Source of the DNA: a virus
Strand: one strand, 5' to 3'
IMG/VR virus record: IMGVR_UViG_3300022074_000029
Location: 1 to 64,000 of that record
DNA: 64,000 nucleotides
The notes below the pieces were generated by a model that was given only the letters and a program-made list of their open reading frames with translations, searched no databases and was not told the DNA's origin. Numbering within the stretch: the stretch's first letter is position 1; every line of letters starts with the position of its first letter. This document shows, piece by piece, positions 36,301 to 42,300 of the stretch. A program made the translations under genes and the position numbers.

Positions 36301-38132
36301 TTGATGGTGATATTACAGATGGTCCTTACACCATGAATGAAGTTGTTGCTAAACAAGGTAATCCTTCTGTGACTGGAGTTGTGTATGGTTTCTGGTCAGA
36401 TGCCAATTATAAGTATCTTGATGTTCGTGTAACTGCAGGTCCTTGGGCAGTAGCAGATAACATTGTTGGTGCTACTAACTCTACAACTGCACAAATTAGT
36501 GCAGTCGAAGACAGGATTCATGTTATAGATCTTAAGGGTGAATTTGCTGATAATATTCCATTCAAAGGATATACATCAGGTGCAACTGCAACACCTACAT
36601 CATTCATTAAATCTCAAGCAGCGATCATCGATAATACTGGTGGTAAATTAACAGTTGACACTGAATCATTACTAGGAACATTTGAAACAACGACTGTTGT
36701 TTATCCAGAATCTTCCAGATCATATCTTGATGTTGTTAAGTTCTCTGGTCTTGATATATCTGTTGGTGACAGAATTGCATCTACAGGATATAAGAGACTT
36801 GGTATTTCAGTTATAAGTGGATTAAATGTATTTACTGAGGGTAATAGACTTTATAAAGTTAACTCAGGTATACAAGATACAAATACATATGCCATTATTA
36901 CTGAAGTTGACATAGCAAACAACTTCATTTACATCGCAGAATATCAAGGAACATTTACTAATGGTGATATTATTGGTGACTATGGTGTTGCTGCTAGTTT
37001 CCCAGTAGGTTATGGTTCCGTTCTAACTGCAACTACAACTGCAGGTGCAGCAGCTGGACTTGTTCAAGATATTCGTGATGTTGGACTTAATAAGAGATTA
37101 TATCTCAGTAATATTGTTGGAACATTTGATGATAAGGATGGAATCAAAGGACCAGATTCTTATGGATCTGTAATCATTGGTAAGGTTGAACTTAAAGCTC
37201 GTGTTAAACGTTCCTTTAGAGGATTTGATGGTGTTCAAACATCATTCAAACTTACACAGAATAATGGAACTCAATATCTACCTGATCCTGCAGGACATAT
37301 GCTCATCTTTGTTAATGGTATTCTACAACCACCAGGTGCTACTAATGCATATACAGCGTTCTCTGATACTATTCAGTTTACTGAAGCACCTGATCTTGGA
37401 GCATCATTCACAGGATTCTATGTTGGTAAACTTAGACAGTTAGATGATATATCATTCGAGTTTGATTCATTACGTCAGTCATTCAACTTGAAACGTAATG
37501 ATGTATTCTACTCACTAACTCTTACAGAGGGTGTACAATCTAGCGTTATCAGACCTGAGAATAATATTATAGTTTCTCTTAATGGTGTTATTCAAGAACC
37601 AGGCGTTGGTTTTGAGATTGTTGGTTCTAGAATTATCTTCTCTGAGATTCCTAGATTTGGATCAACATTCGTTGCCTTCTCTTTTGTTGGTTCTGAAGCA
37701 GACGTTGATGCTGCTGAAGTTATTCCACCAATAGAACCAGGTGACTTCATTGATATTCAAGGTGAAACCTCTGATAGACAGGTTGCTGTTATTGAATCTT
37801 CAAACTCATTGATTACATTCGATTATCTTGGATCTGTATTTGGTCAAGGTGCAGTTGGACAATCTGTTATAACCTCAGGGTATATTAAGAATGTTCAAGT
37901 AACATCTGGTGGATCTGGTTATACATCAAGACCTACTGTTAGACTTGATTCTATCTCTGGTTTTGAAGGAAATATTAAGGCACTTGTTGGGGTAGCAGGT
38001 GTTGAAATGAGTGCTGCAGGATCTGGTTATCAGAATCCAGGCATCAGCGTTGACACTGTTGTTCCTGATGATTATGTTGCTCCTGACCTTTCATTGTATG
38101 GTGAAGAGTTAGTAGACCCCGAAACCCCATAA
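18324..38132 (+). CDS. Giant modular virion protein (6602 residues)
   Basis: One uninterrupted reading frame of 19.8 kb, about 0.7 MDa. It sits where T4 has gene 7 (between 6 and 8), but I see no clear gp7 similarity. Approximate modules by residue: N-terminal helical domain (1-100, possible wedge attachment); F-D-G/NG-V type beta domains (130-300, 3550-3630, 6290-6460); G-S-G-Y repeats (310-620, 1120-1350, 1756-1826, 3000-3250, 6516-6580); a YHYH-like domain (1420-1560); a beta-propeller-like stretch (1830-2200); laminin-G-like domains (2236-2426 and 4180-4360); six copies of a T-F-T-C/Y-P-R repeat (4130-5053); helical R-Y-x-D-A-A blocks (about 4390 and 5140). It is probably an elongated baseplate-attached structure for host contact. 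Its size suggests it is a tail fibre or baseplate appendage; role inferred. Confidence 0.8.
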   Translation: MNINKVSQSIAKQSPAFIENDYPLFNKFIEYYYRSQEKTGLGQNIVNEFLQYLDIDKLNIEVLDGVTKVVEAFTTTDDEIVVESVDQFLENDGSVLIGNEVIYYEKTSHAPNIALSPGISYEQVKLKWTTLASPIDSFDGSTVTFNLTSQDSPVAAPSAQHLIVSAYGKVLVPNIDYTVSGTQITFATAPRTRIPADDSSSTYITYLRGFVENPIVAIDNISSSFGGGKTQFTVTRNGVRYEPVADEYIAAIYDNRLLVPKVDYFLDGDQFIFLTAPLNGRFLSLYSIEAPIPSFGSNAIGYSRVDNTGQLTSVAINASGSNYRFEYPPQVSVNSDEGSGASVSSLVNGIKSLSLIDGGKGYSDTNPPVAQVQTPTKPGSTAAVLKATVTNGAVSGVEITTSGSGYTFTPRITFRQPGGAVLGTCPLVNGQVVGTIPITDGGFGYTTVPTIYIDEPTGTNSIKAALQAVLTNGVITSINILNAGQGYTTTPRIAVIDPVGAQVLETTVDTDGRVIRIELLNGGSGFDDIPSVYIVDSRTDATGNYAGGTGATAVASIFNGQITDINVTAFGTGYSSATPPKVIIQSPPEAKASAEIGLNEVTGFTVNQKGKGYSKAKFIGCARAASGVTSYTEDGNAVFTNNTVAETGAIDASVKCLDALFIKRLLDKYTEQYLPDVPELDYKKIDVRTAIKTIKDFYTAKGTSFSISYLFKLLYGEQVSISYPKDQIIKPSAATWSIDTILRATLVSGDPVNIRDGLVTQDADIADPSILAASALVENYISIKTSDVEIFELVLSEETIVGTFVVPYKTKLAEPLNATESIITVDSTIGWPERNGEFIIGASEVVQYKEKSLNQFIECTRSTNGIVEDWDSATELTSNFQVFVNKGTTQEVVLNVVGIVDAQQTVLTDTGSYYLPGDKLTVSKLGGTGTSPELTTWLYNVKKLISVTSIIYGGVNNQSATVTCSNPHGLLVGDQVTIYGANPILFNGTFEVTSRDSTTVFQYNLPQPATVIPQGNILVSVDLNKGKSNDTPVLNAIGPYTTNVQNSFFNTTHVYVASTGIPNYIIGPFPGSALLPGNQRKLNRFPLVPVTISTKDAISPGPIGTWVNGVSIWSYKSSIKKTFGAVTSINITNAGKGYDAAFPPTITVSGGSGTGATASVVVNGSISEITVTASGSGYTSSPLVSIVGGGGSGAAATAIITKGVVSRILINDGGTGYTSQPAITIVGGGGSGATGTANVRGPIQSIAVTSGGASYTSKPSIVLSSGSGAVAQAIVQNGRIISIAIISAGFGYTTAPEIGIQGDGFGAVARATIDVDGENAGRVTGITIVNRGIGYIQGTTIINLTSVGQDAAFSANVFEWTYNLQETTSLDAAKGGVFDGFNIQYGGEYAHPSNPQTLRYILGDNLFKNTQQQIKEQETQLVHSPIIGWAFDGNPIYGPYGYSDPTDQNSSVARLNTSYRLKTNLVYDANTNPYPVRTAGPLLTAEVAGKFVEDYEYIFSLGDLDQYNGRFCKTPEYPTGRYCYFVTIDTTEDGNPLFPYILGPSFNSVVDTWNLSASAVQQNIPTGVVRYRDPYENVDIDVERAPNASTNALTTEGGDILLFEIEDEDRSGVIEQAEIDDPDQIFEESPLQLFDYFPKVKLDSKVDIEVETITKFEDASVTGFTIENSGLSYQVDDRLIFDNDGTDGTGVSGRISRIVGESVLTYGFENVNGDNFGVLKTTNPHNLVAGDTVFIDYEPIMNNTNKTFVVRQFKGIEEIVVNQTGSGYNSDIPPVITIVPRDNLGKSASLQAVVTSVGSIDTVNILNSGSGYTQNPRVILSHPQIFKKADYYVSKIENQNYVKVNDVVVNTDKEVYICGITQDASGNKVGFVAKLSATGVKEWQKTLESTAGTYYTEFEKLYVDGTSIWVVGNNRPNSSLLDAYNPDIILAKYTEAANGLSATLDFQKAYAGISGATRADHVTAIQKYSDTRFIIGGFTNTNSGNPYDAYLAFIDTSGNFSIKRKIATANASEKITDIIINGTDVYFSMETAVSSTATAVNAAFGKATVGTIDISVAWIKEYTNTLYSFFNTSCCIDEFQEVYLTSTLRLKSNNTTQDSYWVGKVDTDGDLIWNYRYLVSNGQITMAGKCTIDIFGDLNLTFGKTATTDSLKTVESVKIGYDGVIKNHTTNQFNLKNIEGITPYSLATDTSGDIHIFGQSSWNRNEFIFPFTSGAITDTTGHYTLTNTNTSGSVTLADNVAKIYGYQTGQSTWTQGNLQITSAQLGTRLNDSWTLEMMLYKDSTVTSLSQTIQTIFAIGDAEDATGGLWLYYDTSSGNLELKVTNSSTKLNAAGSALQSGSSTMYANNTWQFISLVKNGNVFTAYVNGIQALTGTIASTALGSKDLYIGNIPGRTATPGQFRVNEQGQYFVDNLRLRNRAITPTVPTDVTAFPTAGAFAFAYTWTDTAWFTTNLNQYDYIDYTGWGIKVDKNADAARIGTYALQTNTQVGFIRTNVTPVTGSTLTIVSTGLNLGDAGFQNLDFDDATTTMSQDTETLTYTQDVWSSRTATVPSPGSQKLSVTAVVKDRYYFKITPTLKIDNVQELTLNQSFRFTTGAKLRLNNDAGTFVNSGYIVKQDTTNNKIYLAINNNDWTNDTATGLLVTEQFSEQSSYGIVGPIPNDINEIVAFTFANVNNTTPGTFDIDLNSYNHPEGGSNNLDELAKFKPHSDIDYSIRIDEITTGSPFIVGSVVFITASDISFNAAYTTAQITNLTAVTKITLVANLTKRLQVSSVANSDEVYVITSNSHYLNANEMLFIDGNPTQTVGATTYDEYDGSFSVDRVISSKEFVYKLPQAAVTSPATTGSSVNIFVKSPVIKMYNGHQYLFDLSHSSMLGGNLSFSKDNLNKLEYSFNSIERVGTPGVTGEGVTSPTVKLKVDSSIVTNISYYFDPSRTGTDSPIVEGSYLDVTNSPYLGNFVITSTSGQTITRGADTFKFSLVNEPEGAADITQATYTTSSKKAVGSIGAVRIVNSGGFYTRLPIITSIQSNRQIERVAINTPGTEYAVGVYNGVPIGGDGEGGLVQITVADGTDDSGGVIPGQINSVVVTSPGKGYTTATIDIEAIDGILGAGLAGSGAELQVVIPAFGSGASIFTKGDKVGKIKKLKNNNFGYDYPHDYTLRPEITFPINAQLTSTSILASITVTNPGSGYSQAPTVVITGGGGSGAVAESTIRNGRLDQILVKDPGAGYSSTPTVALRSAFNYVVNLDLGLLQFAFPHGITSGSAVTVTVTDTGDGAEYPLAAGAVGRLNASTTYYAIAGAANSLEDDQLKLAITASNAALGDALSFVNAGNGRQTVLTESFGGAATANVVTSTFLEGELVYQGDSLETATAQGYVSTNQGWQIGPRIIKIVDYTGDFSEGQKVTGVISKSSGTISDLNIAKGVLEIGSITKTTGQFIDDVGKPSEIIQKIQDSYYYQDFSYAIKSAVSIGEWKDILIKNVHPASFKVFGELNLSDYGSIPNKTTDFQITKSVELAREAIVPNIQNFALVEPIYSEFNNTEVLFRQKRLTSSENILTSVVQRLDDISNLFDGERISFPLTVNQQNVVANANQLMIVLNGVTQNPGTSFQIQSDSIVFSEPPQPPASIKYVNVTINQIGTKDLTFTNISGIFPNVGNTLTGTVSGSRLTVTKVLGNTISGFVTEGTFVVGELVNVGATGFAANIAAVTDVVSNGLYAFGETVTNLTSDTAIVEQINLATGQETPLAQLRYTVGPSTASIEVVAYKVVNSDADAVVPLNTFTVTKNYQFGAEIFRVDSITQNSNSTTLGVTRAQSGSAAASQQEFTPVYGTDISVTTFLTLSKTAGTYQSTPGLFDIQLNDYIIGASSGVVSQITATSAYQDTTTNEFISQINISEGSSFFGLLFNRITSQTYPNVVLDNISQSQVSIVQFQDNTTAFDLDFPNNEILNSYIIPYDNLVTGPIQQDEDIRNYKFDYGNASGDFNVGEIVNVRKLVFKDRVGDGFFAAGQVIRTTDTKAEVIGYSQARSTVYLGKIGRTQSTGEDYHVATFTKATINTANKKFGQACLALTPGLSPHTFTSGVTDAITASNGATGSFTAATGTTYNPVTGDMVLEIGTHTLTTSNKVTIADGGVTFTCAQDGNTSGKAYPRATDPASGSALTITAVTTTTITVGVGVASPIDEYISIPSSTEFAFGSGAFTIECWVKPLSASLTGEKNIIDTRASGATEVAGRLYLNAAQLRWHVNGSDLVNTGSTVLTADTWYHVAVVKSSTTTKIYIDGVERGTGTDSTTYTAKPIRVGMDYNAANGFAGYIDELRVSNTNRYTGAFTAPLGVFQGDANTKLLFHFDGANGDQFTQDWSGTQSFTKGEDFNNDAILATSRVTGAPAGFASKSQRYYDAADLIIANSDFIKKEVVYQMRQRYPELVILGTRYTPTAATYDAATGLLSMTVTGNNLVNGGTITPQTATYNAATGVMVITKLAHGLKNGQRVNIKVGGVTFTCTQDSGASEHAYPRSTDPVAGQWIPVANVTDHTFEVNVGASPSGQQYTHTFVSALANGITVEKDRIKINDGALTFTCAMDSNGSNKTYPRATDPASKDVALPIVSSSTTNLTVNVGPSPLVNFQPTNATYDPATGAFVMTIANHTINVGTDIRLTADSFTFTCTQDGNSAQKTYPRATAGDGSPDPAYNTALAVTAVGTTTQDVSSASYDPATGILTINTNSAHSLSTGNRVQIADNSLTFTCAYDSNATNHTYPRQTDPIRGEWVEVTVVDSDTFTIDVGTSSDTSTHSFVSATAGALIKQTGTVTINVGVSAQADQYAHTFVSAAANAVVTGGNYLHTFVSAVANSVIGDEGINCEDDIRDTLNAIVQDIRNGSNNHIWDAASYYVNRTTNPVQIAQIEPAVKETLFAYEKVDDMLQYIITNTLWTVQGDHGLTQKTDTTITDSSNPSYTNFDVTNATYNPATGDMVLTIGTHSLTTSSRIDLAIGGIVFTCTKDGNASNHAYPRATDPAANAVLAVTSVVANTSITVNVGVSGANDQYAHTFVSAAQSVVRVLDYSTSDCADVFTTVGNLINILTDTITNASANTPVDHLASVTKVLPAFEFVGATVDSFLDTEFTSSYQDTTNDILYTNQIDSDTRYRFRDAARLIRSNRSVIVDKAAADMLTRYPALAQDMPRNANGGSTDGTLRCKTDLGLILDGVADDVENDGNLGTITAAKFYIGNSGELLHIRLQVFQSVYAHDRLAYYAKQAVLGTLDYTNTDNIIVGNWGVTGAGVANYFDAVTTYIDTLTTTINDIIAPTAIDYNIAADRLYFNRLWIREEVTGYTINNFQYDLNSTTYNAFTYGAGQKDIAEDALEDLLLAIISDLQTGGSNSTIAEMEKYLTATLTINNTVLSEKGLPARIYSIEKMKTIGEYALKNYAYPSTSNETAPNYSAIYTGQAAYRDSESPSAINDVAFRFKELIDISLNILAPGRNVARSAAKNIQYNTNYYQNEIGNQVNAQFGSGSWVYDSFVEELVDNFVADSITTDITKKSDAYTITLSAQNGTNFVVGEVVTSSGGGIATVLEWDPENDLLYVGPFTSTAWVATNTLSAPSGATGTIGSGGVSSAYTWYTEPSNVEYLKSARSITSNIAGQVSGTNLWTNPEAFGTNWTASNLTKTDNAFAGPDGTVTSEKYVGQSGVSGNHILHRDFSLTAFETFDTDSVKFDSSGETFDTGSTSDVSQTFTASVFFKAVGSQSIRYKLQLDQGQAGEQNIFFDLNLTNGTIGSLFIPQGGITGDAFGAIPYGNGWYRAYITATFSFGFSSLRTQVTVNSSTGSASWTGDGTTGAYFWGAKLNKGAVDPYTAVSGQIFYANTEYNIKNYTIDLLETYMSQALDNTLTSPSPNSGFYSYYDSTAASDYAKVSVMGFVRYGLNIIRNQLDVDSYYTTVIQNTGITVPTKTYGTREIPVGVSGGVTASDYIYGIVSSQYAEIENITENTGKVVQVYQRFRIDGDITDGPYTMNEVVAKQGNPSVTGVVYGFWSDANYKYLDVRVTAGPWAVADNIVGATNSTTAQISAVEDRIHVIDLKGEFADNIPFKGYTSGATATPTSFIKSQAAIIDNTGGKLTVDTESLLGTFETTTVVYPESSRSYLDVVKFSGLDISVGDRIASTGYKRLGISVISGLNVFTEGNRLYKVNSGIQDTNTYAIITEVDIANNFIYIAEYQGTFTNGDIIGDYGVAASFPVGYGSVLTATTTAGAAAGLVQDIRDVGLNKRLYLSNIVGTFDDKDGIKGPDSYGSVIIGKVELKARVKRSFRGFDGVQTSFKLTQNNGTQYLPDPAGHMLIFVNGILQPPGATNAYTAFSDTIQFTEAPDLGASFTGFYVGKLRQLDDISFEFDSLRQSFNLKRNDVFYSLTLTEGVQSSVIRPENNIIVSLNGVIQEPGVGFEIVGSRIIFSEIPRFGSTFVAFSFVGSEADVDAAEVIPPIEPGDFIDIQGETSDRQVAVIESSNSLITFDYLGSVFGQGAVGQSVITSGYIKNVQVTSGGSGYTSRPTVRLDSISGFEGNIKALVGVAGVEMSAAGSGYQNPGISVDTVVPDDYVAPDLSLYGEELVDPETP

Positions 38133-38135
38133 ATA
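38128..38135 (+). promoter_or_regulatory. T4-type late promoter
   Basis: CATAAATA overlaps the end of the giant gene, 21 nt before the next ATG. It matches the T4 late consensus core (TATAAATA with one change). Confidence 0.65.
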
Positions 38136-38155
38136 ACTAAAAATCGTAGCAAGAA

Positions 38156-39376
38156 ATGGCTAAACAATCCCTAGGTCTTGGATCATCAGCTAATGATAAC
38201 ACAGGTGATACCCTGAGAGCTGGTGGTGACAAGATTAATGACAATTTTAATGAAATATATACCGCTATTGGTAACGGTACAACTTTGAACGTCAGTGTAT
38301 CAAACCCTGCCAATGGTCAGGTTCTTCGATATAATGGTTCAACATTTTTACCATCTGATTATAGTGCCTTAACTTCATCATTAGATGTAGCAGGTAATTC
38401 TATTATATCTTCTTCCAACGGTAATATAAATATTAACCCAAATGGAACTGGTAATGTAGTAGTTAATAATGGAAGTATTGTTAATACTTTTAATGGAACT
38501 ACAGGTATAATTGATTTCCCTACAAAAGTTTATTATAAAAACGAGTATACAGCAATAGGAAATGCACCAGCTGCTTCAACATATACGGGTTATTTTTTCA
38601 CTGTTGATGGTGATGATAGTCCATATGTAAATATCAATATCACAGCTGGTGGTGTTGGTGATACTAGAGCAAAACTTCTTACTCAATATTCTAGTATTGA
38701 TGCATTAAGTGACGTAGATACTACAACTGTTGCACCAACTGCAAACCAAATTTTAAAGTGGAATGGAACTAACTTTACACCAGCTGATGAGACTGGTGGA
38801 GGTGCTGCATCCCAGAATATTTTTGCATCTGTAGCTGGTGATTCTGGTTCAACAACTGCTGATAGCACGAGTGATACCTTAACTATAGCTGGTGGAACTA
38901 ATATTACAACTGCAGTTTCTGGAGATACTCTTACAGTCAACTTCAGTGGAACGTTGTCTACAACTCTCGCTGCTCTTACTGATACTGATGTCTCTGGTAT
39001 TACTCAAGGTGATTCATTGTTCTACAATGGAACAAGTTGGGTTGTTACTAGATCACCTATTACATGGTGGGAGTTAGCTGCACCTGATGCTTCTGGTTAC
39101 AACTTTACAGGACCAGGTTTTGCAGCTGCAACAGCAGATCCTACTTTATATGTTATGAGAGGTGCAACATATGCTTTCGATAATAATGCTGGTGGAGCAC
39201 ACCCATTTAGAATTCAAAGCACTCAAGGTTTAACTGGAACTCCATATACTACAGGTCAAACTGGTAGTGGAACATCAGTTCTTTATTGGACTGTCCCTAT
39301 GGATGCTCCTAACACGCTGTATTATCAGTGTACAATTCACGCAGCAATGGCTGGTCAAATAAACGTAGTCGCATAA
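38156..39376 (+). CDS. Virion protein with C-terminal cupredoxin-like domain
   Basis: 406 residues. The N-terminus (D-N-T-G-D-T-L-R-A-G-G-D-K-I-N-D-N-F-N-E) is the attachment motif seen in cyanophage fibre proteins. A beta-rich, Gly/Asn/Thr-rich middle follows. Residues about 305-406 look like a cupredoxin: V-M-R-G-A-T-Y-A-F then H349 (AHPFRI), W-T-V-P and Y-Y-Q-C-T-I-H-A-A-M with C392, H395 and M398. These are all four ligands of a type 1 copper site, in the C-x2-H-x2-M spacing of amicyanin. Whether copper binds is not shown; many virion cupredoxin folds are structural. Own late promoter; followed by a larger gene with the same fold. Confidence 0.7.
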   Translation: MAKQSLGLGSSANDNTGDTLRAGGDKINDNFNEIYTAIGNGTTLNVSVSNPANGQVLRYNGSTFLPSDYSALTSSLDVAGNSIISSSNGNININPNGTGNVVVNNGSIVNTFNGTTGIIDFPTKVYYKNEYTAIGNAPAASTYTGYFFTVDGDDSPYVNINITAGGVGDTRAKLLTQYSSIDALSDVDTTTVAPTANQILKWNGTNFTPADETGGGAASQNIFASVAGDSGSTTADSTSDTLTIAGGTNITTAVSGDTLTVNFSGTLSTTLAALTDTDVSGITQGDSLFYNGTSWVVTRSPITWWELAAPDASGYNFTGPGFAAATADPTLYVMRGATYAFDNNAGGAHPFRIQSTQGLTGTPYTTGQTGSGTSVLYWTVPMDAPNTLYYQCTIHAAMAGQINVVA

Positions 39377-39379
39377 TAA

Positions 39380-42300
39380 ATGACAAGAACGGTTCCTGGT
39401 ACTGGTGCAACAATCAACCCTATCTTCGATGAAGTATTTGGGGTTCGTGCAGTTGAAGTTACGAATGGAGGATCTGGGTATTCTCCTACAGATCCACCAC
39501 GTCTAACCATAACTGGTTGTGGAACTCCAACTAAAGAGGCAATTCTATATCCAATTATTGATACAGATTCTGGAAGAATTATTCATGTTCGTGTTTTGGA
39601 TAGAGGTCAAGGATATGATCCTCTAAGATTACAAATTATTCCTCAAGATGAAACACCAACTATTGTTGATTCATTTGATATCAATAGAATTTGGCAAAGT
39701 CATCCAAACGCACCTACCACAGGGTCTTTTGCGGGCACTACAGACAGACTTACAATACAATCTGATAATCATCCTAAACCTACTTGGACATTAGCAGAAG
39801 CTGCACCTGGTGGAGGTCCTTTAGTTGATAGAACTTTTAATCAAGCATTTATATATCGTGGTGGTAAAGATGTTCCTAATCCAGGTATAAGATCTTTTCA
39901 AAACGATAGAGTAAACGGTATATTAGCAAACGGAGGTTTATTACATACACCTGAGTGGGGTGTAGATGGTAATGCTCCTTCTGGTCATCAAATTGATGTT
40001 GTTAAGTATCCATATGTAAAATCTATGGATACTTATGATGTTGTTACTGAAAGCAATGTTAACTACTATCATTCAAATGAGGTAATTCCAGAGTTTGAAT
40101 TGACTAATGGTGTTTTCGATTGGGGAAATATTCAACAGTTTACTTGGAATATTAAAGTAGAATTAAATAATTTACAATTTGATGTTATTGAAGTTGATGA
40201 AACATTAGGAACTGTAGAAGTTGGTAGAATAGTTGATGAAGTATCTGGTGCTGCAAGAGGAGAAATTGCTAAAGTTGTAAGAAATGGATCGAACGTTGTA
40301 ACAAGAATCTATTTAAGAAATGTATCTACAGGTGCATCTTTTACAGATCAAGATGTTTGTTTAGGTTCAAATGGTTTTCAGTTTAAAATTAATACGATTC
40401 CAAGAATACTTAAACCATATTATATTGATTTTGGAACAAGTGCTTCTAGATTTGGTGCTTTTGTACCTGGTCAATATTATTTCGCTCCTGAGAATATTCA
40501 AGTTAGAGCAAATGATCTTATAATCTTTAATCAATCTGATGCTTCTAATAATGAAGGAACAAATGGGCATCCAATTAGACTTAGCACAACTGCTGATGGT
40601 CCTCTAAATCAAAGTCCTGGCACAGTATACTATCAAAGTACTGGTGTATCTCAAGGACCTGCTGCAGATTACGAAACTAATTTCCAAACAGTCTTTATTA
40701 TGAACTCTGATGAGAGTTCTAGAATTTATTACCACTGTGCATATCATACGCACATGGCTGGTTATACAGGTGATGAAGGATATATTACTTTAAATACTGC
40801 TTCTGAAACATACACATCTACTAATAATTATTATTCAGAAGATTTTTATCAATCAGATTCAAATGATCCTAATACTATTGATAGATCCCGTCATGTAAAT
40901 GGTCATTCTAAAATTCTTGGTATGTCATATGATGGTTATCCTATTTACGGTCCTTGGGGATACAATTCAAGTAATGCTGTAGCAAGAGAGATATCATCAT
41001 ATCGCTTAAGGACAACTGCTGAATTAGCAGGTAATAGACCTCAGGTAAATACAGTATCTACTGTCACATATGCAGTAACAATATCTAATGGTCAATTCTT
41101 GTTTGATGGATCTCGTCCATCATTCTTAGATTTAGATCGTGGAAAGACATATATTTTCAATCAAAATGACTCATCTAATGATAGTCAACATATTCTAATT
41201 TCTACTACAACTGATGGATGGCATGGGATTAACCCTGTTGTCATTGGAAATACTGCAAATGTGTATACTGGTAATGGAATTAAATATTATATTGATGGAA
41301 GCGAAGTAACATATCAATCATACTTGTCAGGATTTAACTTGGCTTCTACTCGTGAACTAAGGTTTACAGTTCCTGTTGATTCACCTGCACAGTTATTCTT
41401 ATTTGCATACACCACTGCAGGACATGGTATTAGAACAGTTCAAGAAGGATATGTCTTAGGTGATTTAGTTGGTGATTATATTTACGACTCATCTGTAGGA
41501 ACACTAGACGAATATAATGGTAAGTTTGATTCTACACCTGAGTATCCAAACGGAACATACGCATATTATATGACAGAGGATAGTAGTGCTGATCCTACAT
41601 ATCCATATGCTATTGGTCCTAAAATGTATGGTGTGCCTATTGTTGAGGGAGATACTTTACCAGATGCACCGACTATATTCCCAACTATTGCTGAAGGAGA
41701 TGTAATACTAAACACTGATGGAACAGTATCATATGTCAAGATGACAAAGAAAGGTGATAATTTCTTTGGTACTGCTAGAGCTGAGATATTAGGTGGACAA
41801 GGAACAGGTGCTTTAGGATCTCCTATTGTTCAAACTGTTACTGGTTTATCACTTCTTACAACAGGTAGAAGTTATGCAACTCCTCCAACACTTATTTTTG
41901 AAGGTGGTGGTGGACAAGGTGCTCAAGGTGCTGCTGAGATTGATACATTAGGTAGAGTTACTTCTATTAATATTGCAGATGACGGTGAATTCTATCAAGA
42001 ACCTCCTTTTGTATTGATCTCAGGTGGAGGAGGTATTGGTGCTAAAGCAGTAGCAACTATTGATCAAGGTAAGATTACTGCTATCACAGTTACAGAACCT
42101 GGTAGTGGATATACCTCTGCACCAAATGTAATTTTCACTAAGTTAGTAAATCTTAAACGTAGAGCAAGAGCACGTCAGGCAAATAACTCTGGTACAATTT
42201 ACTTAACTGGTTTAGTTAAAAATGTAACTGCAAATGATTCAGAAATTTTTGTAGATTCTACTGATGCGTATCCTGGTTCTGGTCAAATTATTCTAAATAA

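Noticed and set aside
18324-38132. Naming the giant protein gp7
   Set aside because: Only its position between gp6 and gp8 suggests it; no gp7 sequence feature was seen.
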